A stretch of 32,404 nucleotides of DNA from Akkermansiaceae bacterium. GTDB lineage: Bacteria > Verrucomicrobiota > Verrucomicrobiia > Verrucomicrobiales > Akkermansiaceae. Positions within the stretch are counted from its first letter, which is position 1, and each line of letters opens with the position of its first letter. Below, one piece after another: positions 1 through 7,492 of this stretch. Under the pieces are notes generated by a model, which saw only the letters and a program-made list of their open reading frames with translations, did no database searches and had not been told where the DNA came from. The translations under genes were made by a program, and so were the position numbers. The stretch is taken from NCBI GenBank assembly GCA_947462535.1, contig CANHPN010000027.1, positions 1 through 32,404 on the forward strand. The letters are read 5' to 3'.

Positions 1-129
1 CACATTGTCCTGCCGCAAATAATTGCGCGCCGTAGTGCGGGACATCCCCGCTTTGATTGCACTCATGCTGATGTTTGCTCCTTGGTTGCGCTCGTAAACG
101 AGCTTGGTGAGTTGGGTTCTATTGACCAC
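1..129 (-). CDS. istA: IstA-type IS21 transposase, N-terminal part (runs off left edge)
   Basis: Only the first 43 codons are present, translated from a GTG at 127-129 and reading out of the window. The peptide starts MVNRTQLTKLVYERNQ and continues through a helix-turn-helix-like segment (SAIKAGMSRTTARNYL), which is the usual N-terminal DNA-binding start of IS21-family IstA transposases. IstA catalyses cut-and-paste transposition together with the AAA+ helper IstB, which should lie further left. No frame break is seen in the visible part, so the copy may be intact. The start is inferred from alignment with the usual family N-terminus; no clear ribosome-binding site was found. Confidence 0.75.
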   Translation of the reverse strand, partial: MVNRTQLTKLVYERNQGANISMSAIKAGMSRTTARNYLRQDNV

Positions 130-210
130 AACCCAGAGCGGCAGCCGCCGCCCCAACCGGTGTCAAACGGCATGCCGTCTGACCCCCAAAAACCGCCCAT
201 CCCAACTGGG

Positions 211-251
211 CAGTTTTAATTGTCGTCGGCGACCAGCTTTAATTGTCGTCG
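211..251. repeat. Two 18-bp terminal repeats of the IS21 element
   Basis: Positions 211-228 (CAGTTTTAATTGTCGTCG) and 234-251 (CAGCTTTAATTGTCGTCG) are direct repeats with one mismatch and a 23-bp period. They sit between the element tip and istA, as expected for the multiple transposase-binding repeats of IS21-family ends. Confidence 0.75.
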
Positions 252-255
252 TACA

Positions 256-542
256 TTAAGCTGACGCGAATGGCAATGATCCCAATTAGAACGTTGGTTT
301 CCGCAACTCCAAGCTTGCAGAACCAAGTGCCTAGTGGCAGAAATTCCCTGCTTGAACTGACTCAATCATCGCGCTCATATGAATTCCCTGATCTCTCGTA
401 TCATTCTGGGCCGGCCTTGTGCAATGGCTTAAGACAGCCACCGTAGCGGGAAACCGGATGTCAGCTGGCAAACGTTCGCCGCCCCCCCTTGATCCCGACT
501 TGAAGAAGGTCAAATAACAGGGATCTCGGATGCGGAATCGAA
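256..542. other. Intergenic stretch between two mobile elements, no gene recognised
   Basis: This 287-bp segment separates the IS21 tip from the broken IS30 transposase. It is less GC-rich than the rest of the window. Translation in all frames gives no recognisable protein, and the lost C-terminal part of the IS30 transposase is not found here, so the sequence is probably foreign flank or debris. Confidence 0.5.
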
Positions 543-1232
543 TCAAGGATACACAATCCCCCCCTTTTCCCACGACCGGTAGGGCTTGCAGAAATAGCTT
601 TCACATTCCAACAGCTCGTTGACCAGTTCGTGCATCGCAAACTCAAGGCCGTTGTCGTAGGTGATGCTGCTGACCTTGAGTCCGAACAGGATCGTCACGA
701 TCCCTTTCGTGGTTTCCGCGCTGCCCTTGTCAGGCAGCAGGTGAAGTCTCCCGATGCGGCTTTTCCGCTCATAGACCGAGAGCAGGAAACCGCTTCCCGC
801 CGCTCCCGGAATGAGGTCCGCCTCCCAGTCCCCAGAGCGTTTCCTGCCGGAAACAACCGCCGGACGCTCTTCGATGTCCACCCGGTTCGGGATCTTCTCC
901 CCGCGCCCGATCTTGCTGCGTCTGCGGTAGCAACGCCTTCCGTTAATCCGCAGATTGAGCGCGAGAGCGTCTCCGGCTTTCTTATCATCCGCAATGTGCC
1001 GATAGATCGTCTCATGACTAAACTTCAAGTTCCTAAGGGCGAGTGACTTGCTGATGGCGCTTTGGCTGCACCCGATGGCTTGCGCGATCTCGGTCTGGGT
1101 CTTTCCGGCTTGCTTCATGTTGCCGATCACTTTACGGTTTTCCGCACAGAGGCGGTGGTATTTGTTACTCACAGTCAGTTTGTTGTAAAACCAGGCTGGA
1201 TGAATCCCCGCCTCTGGCCATCTAACTTTCAT
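543..1232 (-). pseudogene. Broken IS30-family transposase
   Basis: The 229-residue reading frame has an IS30-type N-terminal helix-turn-helix (TQTEIAQAIGCSQSAISKSL), then SHETIYRHI, RINGRRCYRRRSKIGRGE, the first catalytic Asp in DWEADLI and the second in TYDNGLEFA. Family members usually have about 50 further residues between the helix-turn-helix and SHETIYR; here the two are joined directly, which indicates an internal deletion. The protein stops at SWEKGGIVYP, exactly where the family continues with the ENxNGL motif that supplies the third catalytic residue about 33 residues after the second Asp. The catalytic Glu and the C-terminal domain are therefore missing and the enzyme should be inactive. 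Normal family length is well over 300 residues. The true start is uncertain; homology begins near NKYHRL. Confidence 0.85.
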
Positions 1233-1369
1233 TCGCTAACAATCTGAAGCTGCCCCCACGAGAAATCGAGCTTGCGGGGGAGACTTGATTCTCTTACCGA
1301 ATATCCATCAGCCAGCCCGCTGAGATTTTAACAATTTAACGTAAAGAAAAATCCCCCCGTCCGTAAACC

Positions 1370-2968
1370 ATGAAAACTTTCTTTTTGATCTTCCTGTTGC
1401 CTGCTCTGTGTTTTGCGAACGACCCGTCGGTCGCCATAAGCGGCAAGGTTGTCGGACGTGGAGGCGTTCCCGTCAGTGGCTGTGTTGTGTCCATGGAAGG
1501 CAGCGAACTGAAGGCACGGTCGGATGCGACGGGAGAGTTCCTATTGACTGGCAAGGGGCCTGTTTCCAAGACGAATGCTCCTCACATCGTACACATCGAT
1601 TGCCCGGACCGGCCACGGCGCACTCTTCGGTTGACGGGCACCAAGGCGTCCTTGGGAGTGGTCAAGATCTTCAAACAGCCCAATTTCGTGGTGATCCTCA
1701 CCGATGACCAGGGATACTCCGACCTGGGAACATTTGGTTCCGGGACAGCACCTGCGGAGGGATGGCTTGAGAAGGATAGGATCCCCATTCCGACCCCCCG
1801 CATCGACCGGATGGCTGCGGAGGGTGTGAAGTTCACCGATTTCTATGCCCAGACCTACTGCGGCCCGTCGCGGGCGCAGTTGATGACGGGTTCCTATGCG
1901 GCCCGCGTCGCGACGAAGGACAATAACAAAGGAAAGTTCGACGGTCTCTTCAACGGCACGGGAGGAGTGGACCTCCATCCGTCCGAAATCACGATTGCCG
2001 AAGTGCTGAAGAAGGCCGGCTACGCGACGGGGATGATCGGCAAATGGCATCTGGGCATCGACGACGGATACAAACCGGTCGATCAGGGATTCGATTACTG
2101 GTGGGGTGCCCACTACAGCAATGACAGCGGGTCTTTTCCCTTGTACGAAAATGACAAACTCATCGGAACCTACGATGATATGGCCCACGTGACGCGCGAT
2201 TACTCGACAAAAGCCATCAAGTGGATCGGCGAGCATAAGGAGAAACCTTTTTTTATGTGGCTCGCCCATGCGATGCCCCATAAGAAGATCGGCGCTTCCG
2301 AGCCATTCAAGGGAACCACCGCCCGGGGGCTCTACGGGGACGTCATCGCGGAGATCGATTGGCAGACGGGGCAATTGTTGGACGCGTTGAAAAAATGGGA
2401 CATCGACGACAATACGGTCGTTGTTTTCTTCAGTGACAACGGACACTGGGGCAAGAGTGAAGATGCCGGATCGAGCTACCCCTTGAGAGGCTCAAAACTG
2501 GGGCCATACGAGGGCGGCCATCGGGTCTGCTTTGTGGCCCGAGGGCCGGGAATCATCCCGCCGGGGACAGTCAATCATGAGATCGCCACCAGCATGGATC
2601 TCATGCCCACCTTCGCCAAACTCGCGGGAGCCACGATGCCCGCCGACAGAATCATTGACGGAAAGGATATCGAGCCTCTCCTTCGGATAGAAGAAGGAGC
2701 GGTTTCGCCCCATGAAGCTTATTTCCTCTATAAAACCACCACCCTGAAATCCGTTCGGCAAGGGAAGTGGAAACTGCATATCAGGTATGAAGACAAGAGT
2801 ATCCTGGAGGGAGAACTCTACGATCTGGATGCCGATATCGGTGAAACGAATGATGTGTCCGGATCCAATCCTGCCGTGGTGAACCGACTGATGGCTTTGG
2901 CTAGGGCCGCCCGCGCCGACATCGGTGACTTCCATGTCGATGGGACAGGGCACCGAATGGCGAAGTAG
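1370..2968 (+). CDS. Secreted type I sulfatase with N-terminal beta-sandwich-like domain
   Basis: The 532-residue protein has a signal peptide (about residues 1-16, MKTFFLIFLLPALCFA). Residues about 20-100 look like a carboxypeptidase-regulatory or other beta-sandwich domain (ISGKVVGRGGVPVSG). The sulfatase domain then begins at PNFVVILTDDQGYSDLG, whose Asp pair binds calcium. The formylglycine site is Cys164 in CGPSR, and GKWHLG and FFSDNGHWG are typical sulfatase motifs. It should hydrolyse sulfate esters, probably on polysaccharides, in the periplasm or outside. It requires conversion of Cys164 to formylglycine by an enzyme not found here. It stands alone between IS debris and a RAYT fragment, apart from the sulfatase cluster at 6053-10473. 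The substrate cannot be deduced. The ATG at 1370 fits the signal peptide. Confidence 0.9.
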   Translation: MKTFFLIFLLPALCFANDPSVAISGKVVGRGGVPVSGCVVSMEGSELKARSDATGEFLLTGKGPVSKTNAPHIVHIDCPDRPRRTLRLTGTKASLGVVKIFKQPNFVVILTDDQGYSDLGTFGSGTAPAEGWLEKDRIPIPTPRIDRMAAEGVKFTDFYAQTYCGPSRAQLMTGSYAARVATKDNNKGKFDGLFNGTGGVDLHPSEITIAEVLKKAGYATGMIGKWHLGIDDGYKPVDQGFDYWWGAHYSNDSGSFPLYENDKLIGTYDDMAHVTRDYSTKAIKWIGEHKEKPFFMWLAHAMPHKKIGASEPFKGTTARGLYGDVIAEIDWQTGQLLDALKKWDIDDNTVVVFFSDNGHWGKSEDAGSSYPLRGSKLGPYEGGHRVCFVARGPGIIPPGTVNHEIATSMDLMPTFAKLAGATMPADRIIDGKDIEPLLRIEEGAVSPHEAYFLYKTTTLKSVRQGKWKLHIRYEDKSILEGELYDLDADIGETNDVSGSNPAVVNRLMALARAARADIGDFHVDGTGHRMAK

Positions 2969-3082
2969 ATCATGGTCCACTCGGAATGCACACACCAGCC
3001 AAACCGCTCCCGCCGCCTCGTATCGCAAGGGTCGTGATGGCATGAAATCTGTGGGTAGGAAAAACCGGACCATCCGGGACGA

Positions 3083-3103
3083 CAATGCTTGTTAGGCGAG
3101 ACT
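3083..3103. repeat. Left copy of 21-bp imperfect direct repeat flanking the RAYT fragment
   Basis: The sequence CAATGCTTGTTAGGCGAGAC begins at 3083 and recurs at 3801 with the first 13 bases identical and 18 of 21 matching overall. The two copies bracket the RAYT fragment, the arrangement expected of REP-like or element-end sequences. Confidence 0.5.
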
Positions 3104-3141
3104 CCGGGGTTCATGGTGAACCGGGACTCCGGGGTTCATGG
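3100..3141. repeat. Tandem pair of a 17-bp repeat
   Basis: GACTCCGGGGTTCATGG occurs at 3100-3116 and 3125-3141 (25-bp period). Between them GGTTCA-TGG-TGAACC forms a 6-bp stem with a 3-base loop, so the unit could fold as a small hairpin. It is immediately next to the 3083 repeat and upstream of the RAYT fragment. Confidence 0.65.
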
Positions 3142-3283
3142 CAAAAGGCCAATCGAAAGGCACAGTGAAAGCGCCGGGATAAACCGGCTTGGAATAGAGA
3201 ATGAAAGAGTCTTACTGAGAAAACCTAGCCAGTCGCTCTGGTCACAAGCCCTACGCTGGGAGCGGTGACGTTCCGGGTGTTGC

Positions 3284-3841
3284 ATGGGTGCGTGGCGACG
3301 CAGGCCAGCCATCGAGCTCCAAAATCCACACTTCCGGGGAGGCCGGGCCTATGCGGGGTATCTGGAGGCGCGGGCGAATGACGCCAAGGGAGCCGTGACG
3401 GATGCGGCGCTCAAGGAATTGAGGCGGGGATGGTGTCTGGGTGAGAGGTGTTTTGCGGAAAAGGTGTTGGAGGCGCTCGCCGGTGGAGCCCGCCCGAAGC
3501 GGAGGAAGGGCAGCGTGGCGGGAGCCGCCGCAAGGGCCCACGACGAGGCGGAGGCCGAGCGGCTCGCGGTGGCCGCCTTGCGAGCAATGGACGCGCCCAC
3601 CGAGGCGTCGCAGTTGTTCGGCAAGGGGAAGTGGGTCGATGAAACCGCAGTGGTGGCCGCACTGATCCGGAAACAAACCGGAGTGAGAAACCGCTGGGTG
3701 GCGGAACGTCTCGGGATGGGACACGATGGCAACGTGACTCGCGCAATCCGCAGGGTGAACGAATACCCTGCGTGGAAATCCAAGCTGCTGAGTCTCGAAT
3801 CAATGCTTGTTAGTCGCGACCTATTGATGCGGAGAGTCTAG
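3284..3841 (+). pseudogene. C-terminal fragment of a REP-associated tyrosine transposase (RAYT)
   Basis: The 185-residue frame contains LEARAN followed by LRRGWCLGERCFAEKVLEAL, then a basic Ala/Glu-rich linker (AHDEAEAERL) and a C-terminal helix-turn-helix-like end (VRNRWVAERLGMGHDGNVTRA). This is the C-terminal half of planctomycete/verrucomicrobial RAYT proteins. The N-terminal Y1 nuclease domain, with its HxH metal site and catalytic Tyr, is absent from the frame and from the upstream 300 bp. RAYTs are thought to mobilise REP hairpins. The fragment lies between two copies of a 21-bp imperfect repeat; the right copy overlaps its last codons. The annotated ATG is arbitrary. Homology was judged by eye and supports family membership well, but not activity. 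Confidence 0.65.
3801..3821. repeat. Right copy of 21-bp imperfect direct repeat flanking the RAYT fragment
   Basis: CAATGCTTGTTAGTCGCGAC at 3801 matches the copy at 3083 in 18 of 21 positions, including an uninterrupted 13-bp identity. It overlaps the last codons of the RAYT fragment. Confidence 0.5.
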
Positions 3842-3878
3842 CAAGGTGCTCGTTTTCCCGGCTCATAGTGGAATGTCA

Positions 3879-5282
3879 TCACGCTTCGGCGGCTTTGGCG
3901 ATCTGGAGCAATTTCGCCTCTCCCAGATGTGGGGCGAGGATCTGGAGGCCGACGGGGAGGCTTTTGCCGCCGTCGAAATCGGTGCTGCCGCAGGGGATGG
4001 AAATGCCGGGGATGCCTGCGAGGTTGGCGGCGATGGTGAAAATGTCGGAGAGGTATTCGTGGAGCGGATCGTCGGAAAAGCCGCCGATCTTGCGCGCCGG
4101 GCTGGGGGCGACGGGCGAGAGGATGGCGTCCACCTGCTGGAACGCGGTCTCGAAATCGCGACGAATGAGCGTGCGGACTTTTTGGGCGCGGCTGTAATAC
4201 GCGTCGTAGTAACCGGACGAGAGGACGTAGGTGCCGAGGATGATCCGGCGTTTCACTTCCGGGCCGAAGCCTTCCTCGCGGGATTTTTTATAAAGGTCGA
4301 GAATGTCGGCGGGGTTGGCGGCGCGGTGGCCGTAGCGGATGCCGTCGAAGCGGGAGAGGTTCGAGGAGGCTTCCGCCGGGGCGATGACGTAGTAGGTGGC
4401 GACGGCGTGCTCGGTGTGGGGCAGGGAAATCTTGACGATTTCCGCGCCCTGGGCGGCGAGCTTCTGGATGGCGGCCTCGACGTTTTTTCGGACGCCGGGG
4501 TCGATGCCTTCGCCGAAGTATTCCTTGGGAATCCCGAGTTTGAGGCCTTTGACGCCGTCGTTGAGACCGGAGAGGTAATCCGGGACGGGGGCGTCGAGGC
4601 AGGTCGAGTCGAGCGGGTCGCCGCCGGCGATGGCTTGGAGGATGAGCGCGGCGTCCTCGACGCTTTGCGTGAGCGGGCCGATCTGGTCGAGCGACGAGGC
4701 AAAGGCGACGAGCCCGTAGCGGGAAACACGGCCGTAGGAAGGTTTCAGCCCGACGACTCCGCAGTGCGAGGCGGGCTGGCGGATGGAGCCGCCGGTGTCG
4801 GAGCCGAGCGCGGCGATGGCGGTGAGGTCGGCCACGGCGGCTGCGGAACCACCGGACGAACCGCCGGGAACGCGCGAGTGGTCGTGGGGATTTCTCGTGG
4901 TCTGGAGCGCGGAATTTTCGGTGGAGGAGCCCATTGCAAACTCGTCTTGGTTCATCCGGCCGAAGGGGATGGCCCCGGCGGCGCGGAGTTTGCGGATGAC
5001 CGTGGCGTCGTAGGGCGAGATGAAATTTTCGAGGAACTTCGAGCCGCAGGTGCAGGGCTGGCCGAGGACGTTGATGTTGTCCTTGATGGCGATGGGAATG
5101 CCGCCGAGGGGCAGGGAGAGATCGGCGTTCGCAGCCTCGGCGAGGGCGGCCTCGAGATCGTGGGAAAGATAAGCGCCGGTCTGGCCGTCGCGGGCGGAGA
5201 TTTCCCCGGCGAGCTTTCCGAGGGTGGCGGCGGGCGTGGTTTCCCCGGCGAGGAGTTGCCGGCGGAGTCGGGTAATGGTCAT
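3879..5282 (-). CDS. gatA: Aspartyl/glutamyl-tRNA(Asn/Gln) amidotransferase subunit A
   Basis: This is the amidase-signature subunit of GatCAB, which converts mischarged Glu-tRNA(Gln) or Asp-tRNA(Asn) to the amidated form, releasing ammonia from glutamine. The 467-residue protein carries the Lys-cisSer-Ser triad: Lys67 in IAIKDN, Ser142 in PGGSSGGS and Ser166 in [10 protein letters not shown]. Their spacing (75 and 24 residues) matches well-studied GatA proteins. Length is close to the family norm. It lies 49 bp downstream of gatC on the same strand and is probably cotranscribed; gatB is not in the window. The start ATG at 5282 gives the usual short N-terminus. A long open frame on the opposite strand is a codon-bias shadow. 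Confidence 0.96.
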   Translation of the reverse strand: MTITRLRRQLLAGETTPAATLGKLAGEISARDGQTGAYLSHDLEAALAEAANADLSLPLGGIPIAIKDNINVLGQPCTCGSKFLENFISPYDATVIRKLRAAGAIPFGRMNQDEFAMGSSTENSALQTTRNPHDHSRVPGGSSGGSAAAVADLTAIAALGSDTGGSIRQPASHCGVVGLKPSYGRVSRYGLVAFASSLDQIGPLTQSVEDAALILQAIAGGDPLDSTCLDAPVPDYLSGLNDGVKGLKLGIPKEYFGEGIDPGVRKNVEAAIQKLAAQGAEIVKISLPHTEHAVATYYVIAPAEASSNLSRFDGIRYGHRAANPADILDLYKKSREEGFGPEVKRRIILGTYVLSSGYYDAYYSRAQKVRTLIRRDFETAFQQVDAILSPVAPSPARKIGGFSDDPLHEYLSDIFTIAANLAGIPGISIPCGSTDFDGGKSLPVGLQILAPHLGEAKLLQIAKAAEA

Positions 5283-5294
5283 TGGGGTAAACGC

Positions 5295-5323
5295 TGAAAT
5301 TTTGAAATCTGAAATGCTGAAAC
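5295..5323. repeat. Short array of degenerate TGAAAT units in the gatC-gatA gap
   Basis: TGAAAT occurs at 5295, 5303 and 5310 and TGAAAC at 5318, spaced 8, 7 and 8 bp. The array fills the gap between gatC and gatA. No function can be assigned. Confidence 0.45.
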
Positions 5324-5331
5324 AAGAAAGA

Positions 5332-5625
5332 TCACGCGTCGGTCACCACTTTGGGGACGCGGATCTGGCCTTGGGCTTGGTCGGGCGCGTTTTGGAGCAT
5401 CGCGGCTTGGGAAAGGCTCTCGTGCGGCGTGTCATCGCGCATTTTACCGAAAACCGCACCGGCGTGCGCGGTCGGCTCGATGCCGGAAACGTCGAGTTTC
5501 GAAAGCGCTTCGACGTGGCTCAGGATGGCTTCGAGCTGGGGCTGGAAAGTGGCGACCTCTTCGTCGGTGAGTTCGAGGCGGGCGAGATTGGCGACGTAGC
5601 GGACGTCGATGTGGCTGTGCGACAT
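5332..5625 (-). CDS. gatC: Aspartyl/glutamyl-tRNA amidotransferase subunit C
   Basis: GatC is the small subunit that wraps between GatA and GatB and stabilises the transamidosome. The 97-residue protein starts [20 protein letters not shown], the characteristic GatC N-terminus. It continues with [14 protein letters not shown] and ends with the usual conserved region (MRDDTPHES, then PKVV). The frame is open further upstream to an ATG at 5661, but the ATG at 5623-5625 is preferred because the family starts just before this conserved motif. The next gene downstream is gatA, 49 bp away. Upstream lies an AT-rich gap that presumably holds the promoter. Confidence 0.93.
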   Translation of the reverse strand: MSHSHIDVRYVANLARLELTDEEVATFQPQLEAILSHVEALSKLDVSGIEPTAHAGAVFGKMRDDTPHESLSQAAMLQNAPDQAQGQIRVPKVVTDA

Positions 5626-5714
5626 GGGCGGGAGCGTCTTGAAAGGACGCGGGTTTTCCAAGTGCCAAGTGCGGTCCGTGAAAAAGATGGGAAAGCTTTT
5701 AAAATTTTTTGAAC

Positions 5715-5871
5715 ATTTGTGAAACTTGAAGGTCTTACCGCCATGAAAGCAGCGAGCAATCGCTCTTTCATGTAAGGGTGCAACAGCATGGTTGTCTGCC
5801 GAATCCTACGGGTGTGGGCGTGGGTATGACGATTTGGCCGCCGGGGAAGTGATTCCCCGGCGGCTTTTTTT
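5715..5871 (+). ncRNA. Candidate structured small RNA or leader ending in an intrinsic terminator
   Basis: No plus-strand gene precedes the strong plus-strand terminator at 5837-5871, so something else must be transcribed towards it. At 5742-5772 a near-perfect hairpin folds: CATGAAAG pairs with CTTTCATG, one bulged C, AGCGA pairs with TCGCT, capped by a GCAA (GNRA) tetraloop. A weak CAAC/GTTG hairpin follows at about 5780-5793, then the terminator. The AT-rich stretch at 5700-5730 (TTGAAC at 5709-5714) could hold a promoter, but no clear -10 box is visible. Two tiny reading frames inside (10 and 13 codons) are not convincing. It could be a free sRNA or an attenuating leader of the sulfatase at 6053. 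The family is not recognised and the boundaries are approximate. Confidence 0.45.
5837..5871 (+). terminator. Strong intrinsic terminator
   Basis: GCCGCCGGGGAA (5837-5848) pairs perfectly with TTCCCCGGCGGC (5853-5864) around a GTGA loop, a 12-bp GC-rich stem followed directly by seven T residues. The U-tract makes it functional on the plus strand. Confidence 0.9.
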
Positions 5872-6052
5872 ATCTCTGAGGTCCCTACGATAGGCGTGTT
5901 CGAAAAGTGGCCGGGCGGGCCGCTCGATCAGCGGCTGCGGCTTATGAAGCGATGGTGGATCTTTGCAATTCCATACCCGCCGCCTCGGGGTCCGGTGTTG
6001 ACAGAGTGGGGCGATGGGCTTGGTGTGTGGTGTCATTCATTACCGAAAGCCC

Positions 6053-7453
6053 ATGAAGCCCATCCTCATTGCGACCATCCTCCTTGGTCTCTGCGGACAT
6101 TCCTATGCGGAGGCAAAACCTAACATTGTCTTCATCCTCGCCGACGATCTCGGCTACGGTGACCTTTCCTGCTACGGCCAAAAGAATTTCAAGACCCCGG
6201 CCATCGACGCCCTCGCCGCAGACGGCATCCGCTTCACCGATCACTACGCCGGAGCCACCGTCTGCGCTCCATCGCGCTGCGCCCTGCTGACCGGCAAGCA
6301 CACCGGCCACGCCGCCATCCGGGGCAACGGTCCCGTTGACCTGCCCGCTGGCGAAACTACCGTCGCCACCCTGCTCCGGCAAGCCGGATACCAGACCGCG
6401 CTCATCGGAAAATCCTGCGTCACGGGCAACACCCAGACGCCCGAATCCCTCGCCCGTCACGGTTTCGCCTATTTCTACGGCACCACCGATCACCAGGACG
6501 CTCACTTCCGCTATCCCAAGTTTCTCTACGAAAACTCCAAGCGAATCAATTTCCCCGACAACCAGCTTCACACCGGAAACCACTACGATCTCGATCTCTA
6601 CACGGATCAAGCACTCACCTACATCGACCGCCAGTCGGACGAAAAGCCCTTCTTTCTCGTCTTCTCCGTTCCCGTGCCCCACGCCTCCATGGTCGCCCCG
6701 GAAGACTCCATGGCGAAAGCGCGGGCAAGCGTCGGCCCCGAGAAAAAAGTCAAGGTGTCCGCCAAGCACCCGCACTACACCGCAGTCGCGGAGCCCAAGG
6801 CATCCTACGCCGCCCTTGTCATCCGGATGGACGACGCGGTGGCGAAAGTCACCGCGAAACTCCGGGAAAAGGGCGTGCTCGACAACACCCTCGTCATCTT
6901 CACCTCCGACAACGGCTCGCACTCTGAAGGCGGATACCAGCCATCGATGCTGGATTCCAGCGGACTGTTCCGCGGCCACAAGCGTGACCTCTACGACGGC
7001 GGCATCCGGGTGCCCTTCATCGCCCGCTGGCCGGCCTCGATCGAGCCCTCTCAAACCTCCGCCCACCCGTCCGCGTTCTGGGATTTCCTCCCCACTGCCT
7101 GCGCGATCGCCGGAGCGCCCGTTCCCGCCGGGCTCGACGGCATCTCTTACCTGCCCACCCTGCTAGGCAGCGGCGATCAGAAACCGCATGATTCCCTCTA
7201 TTGGGAATTCCACGAAAAGGGCGGACGCCGCGCACTCCGCAGCGGGGATTGGAAGCTCGTGCAATACGACCTCGCCAAAACACCGCGCGGCCCGCTCGAA
7301 CTTTATAACCTCAAGGAGGACCCCGCCGAGAGCAGCAACCTTGCCGCCCGCCATCCTGATGTTTTGAAGTCACTAACGGCAAAGCTCGACGGAGCCCGCC
7401 AGCCCAGCGCCCTGTTCCCGCTCCCTCCGCTTGATTCCGCCGCGAAGGACTAA
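6053..7453 (+). CDS. Secreted type I sulfatase (arylsulfatase-like)
   Basis: The 466-residue protein begins with a signal peptide (MKPILIATILLGLCGHSYAE), followed by KPNIVFILADDLGYGDLSCY with the calcium-binding Asp pair. The formylglycine site is Cys71 in CAPSR. FTSDNGSHSEGG and YDGGIRVPFIARWP are typical late motifs. It should remove sulfate from carbohydrate or aryl esters outside the cytoplasm. The segment that normally reads GKWHLG is GKSCVTG here: the Lys is kept but the His two residues later is Cys. The ATG at 6053 is chosen over one at 6014 because it places a proper signal peptide at the N-terminus. It is the first gene of a three-sulfatase series; its stop codon is in the same frame as the next sulfatase, with only 13 codons to that gene's likely start. 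Confidence 0.92.
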   Translation: MKPILIATILLGLCGHSYAEAKPNIVFILADDLGYGDLSCYGQKNFKTPAIDALAADGIRFTDHYAGATVCAPSRCALLTGKHTGHAAIRGNGPVDLPAGETTVATLLRQAGYQTALIGKSCVTGNTQTPESLARHGFAYFYGTTDHQDAHFRYPKFLYENSKRINFPDNQLHTGNHYDLDLYTDQALTYIDRQSDEKPFFLVFSVPVPHASMVAPEDSMAKARASVGPEKKVKVSAKHPHYTAVAEPKASYAALVIRMDDAVAKVTAKLREKGVLDNTLVIFTSDNGSHSEGGYQPSMLDSSGLFRGHKRDLYDGGIRVPFIARWPASIEPSQTSAHPSAFWDFLPTACAIAGAPVPAGLDGISYLPTLLGSGDQKPHDSLYWEFHEKGGRRALRSGDWKLVQYDLAKTPRGPLELYNLKEDPAESSNLAARHPDVLKSLTAKLDGARQPSALFPLPPLDSAAKD

Positions 7454-7492
7454 ACCCGCATCGCGCGTAATTCCAAAAACCCAGGAACTAAC

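Larger units (their letters stand above)
1..255 (-). mobile_element. IS21-family insertion sequence, left end (partial)
   Basis: The outer end of an IS21-type element lies here; the rest is beyond the left edge. Read on the minus strand the element begins with TGTACGACGACAATTAAAGC, with its outermost base at 255, followed by an istA start. IS21 elements begin with TG, end with CA, and carry multiple internal repeats near their ends that bind the transposase; both traits are visible. The exact outer boundary and any target duplication cannot be confirmed because the other end is absent. Confidence 0.75.
2969..3283. other. Intergenic stretch with short repeats, no gene recognised
   Basis: The 315 bases between the sulfatase and the RAYT fragment hold no convincing coding sequence. 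They contain two copies of a 17-bp direct repeat and the left copy of a repeat that recurs at the end of the RAYT fragment. The stretch is best read as mobile-element flank or debris. Confidence 0.5.

Noticed and set aside
3091-3097. GTTAGGC resembling an integron attC core site
   Set aside because: A single 7-mer with no matching RYYYAAC partner at suitable distance, no folded attC structure and no integrase. Similar GTTAG strings are common across the window.
3846-5297. Open frame of 483 codons on the plus strand
   Set aside because: It lies fully antisense to gatA, which has all catalytic residues. The protein is a low-complexity Gly/Ala/Glu/Val-rich string, as expected from the complement of GC-rich codons.
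5743-5775. Tiny frame MKAASNRSFM inside the structured region, considered as a leader peptide or a relic of ribosomal protein L36
   Set aside because: Ten codons with no ribosome-binding site, and the following codons do not match L36. The sequence is better explained by the hairpin.
5942-7066. Open frame of 374 codons on the minus strand
   Set aside because: Antisense to a sulfatase with clear motifs. It shows no family features.
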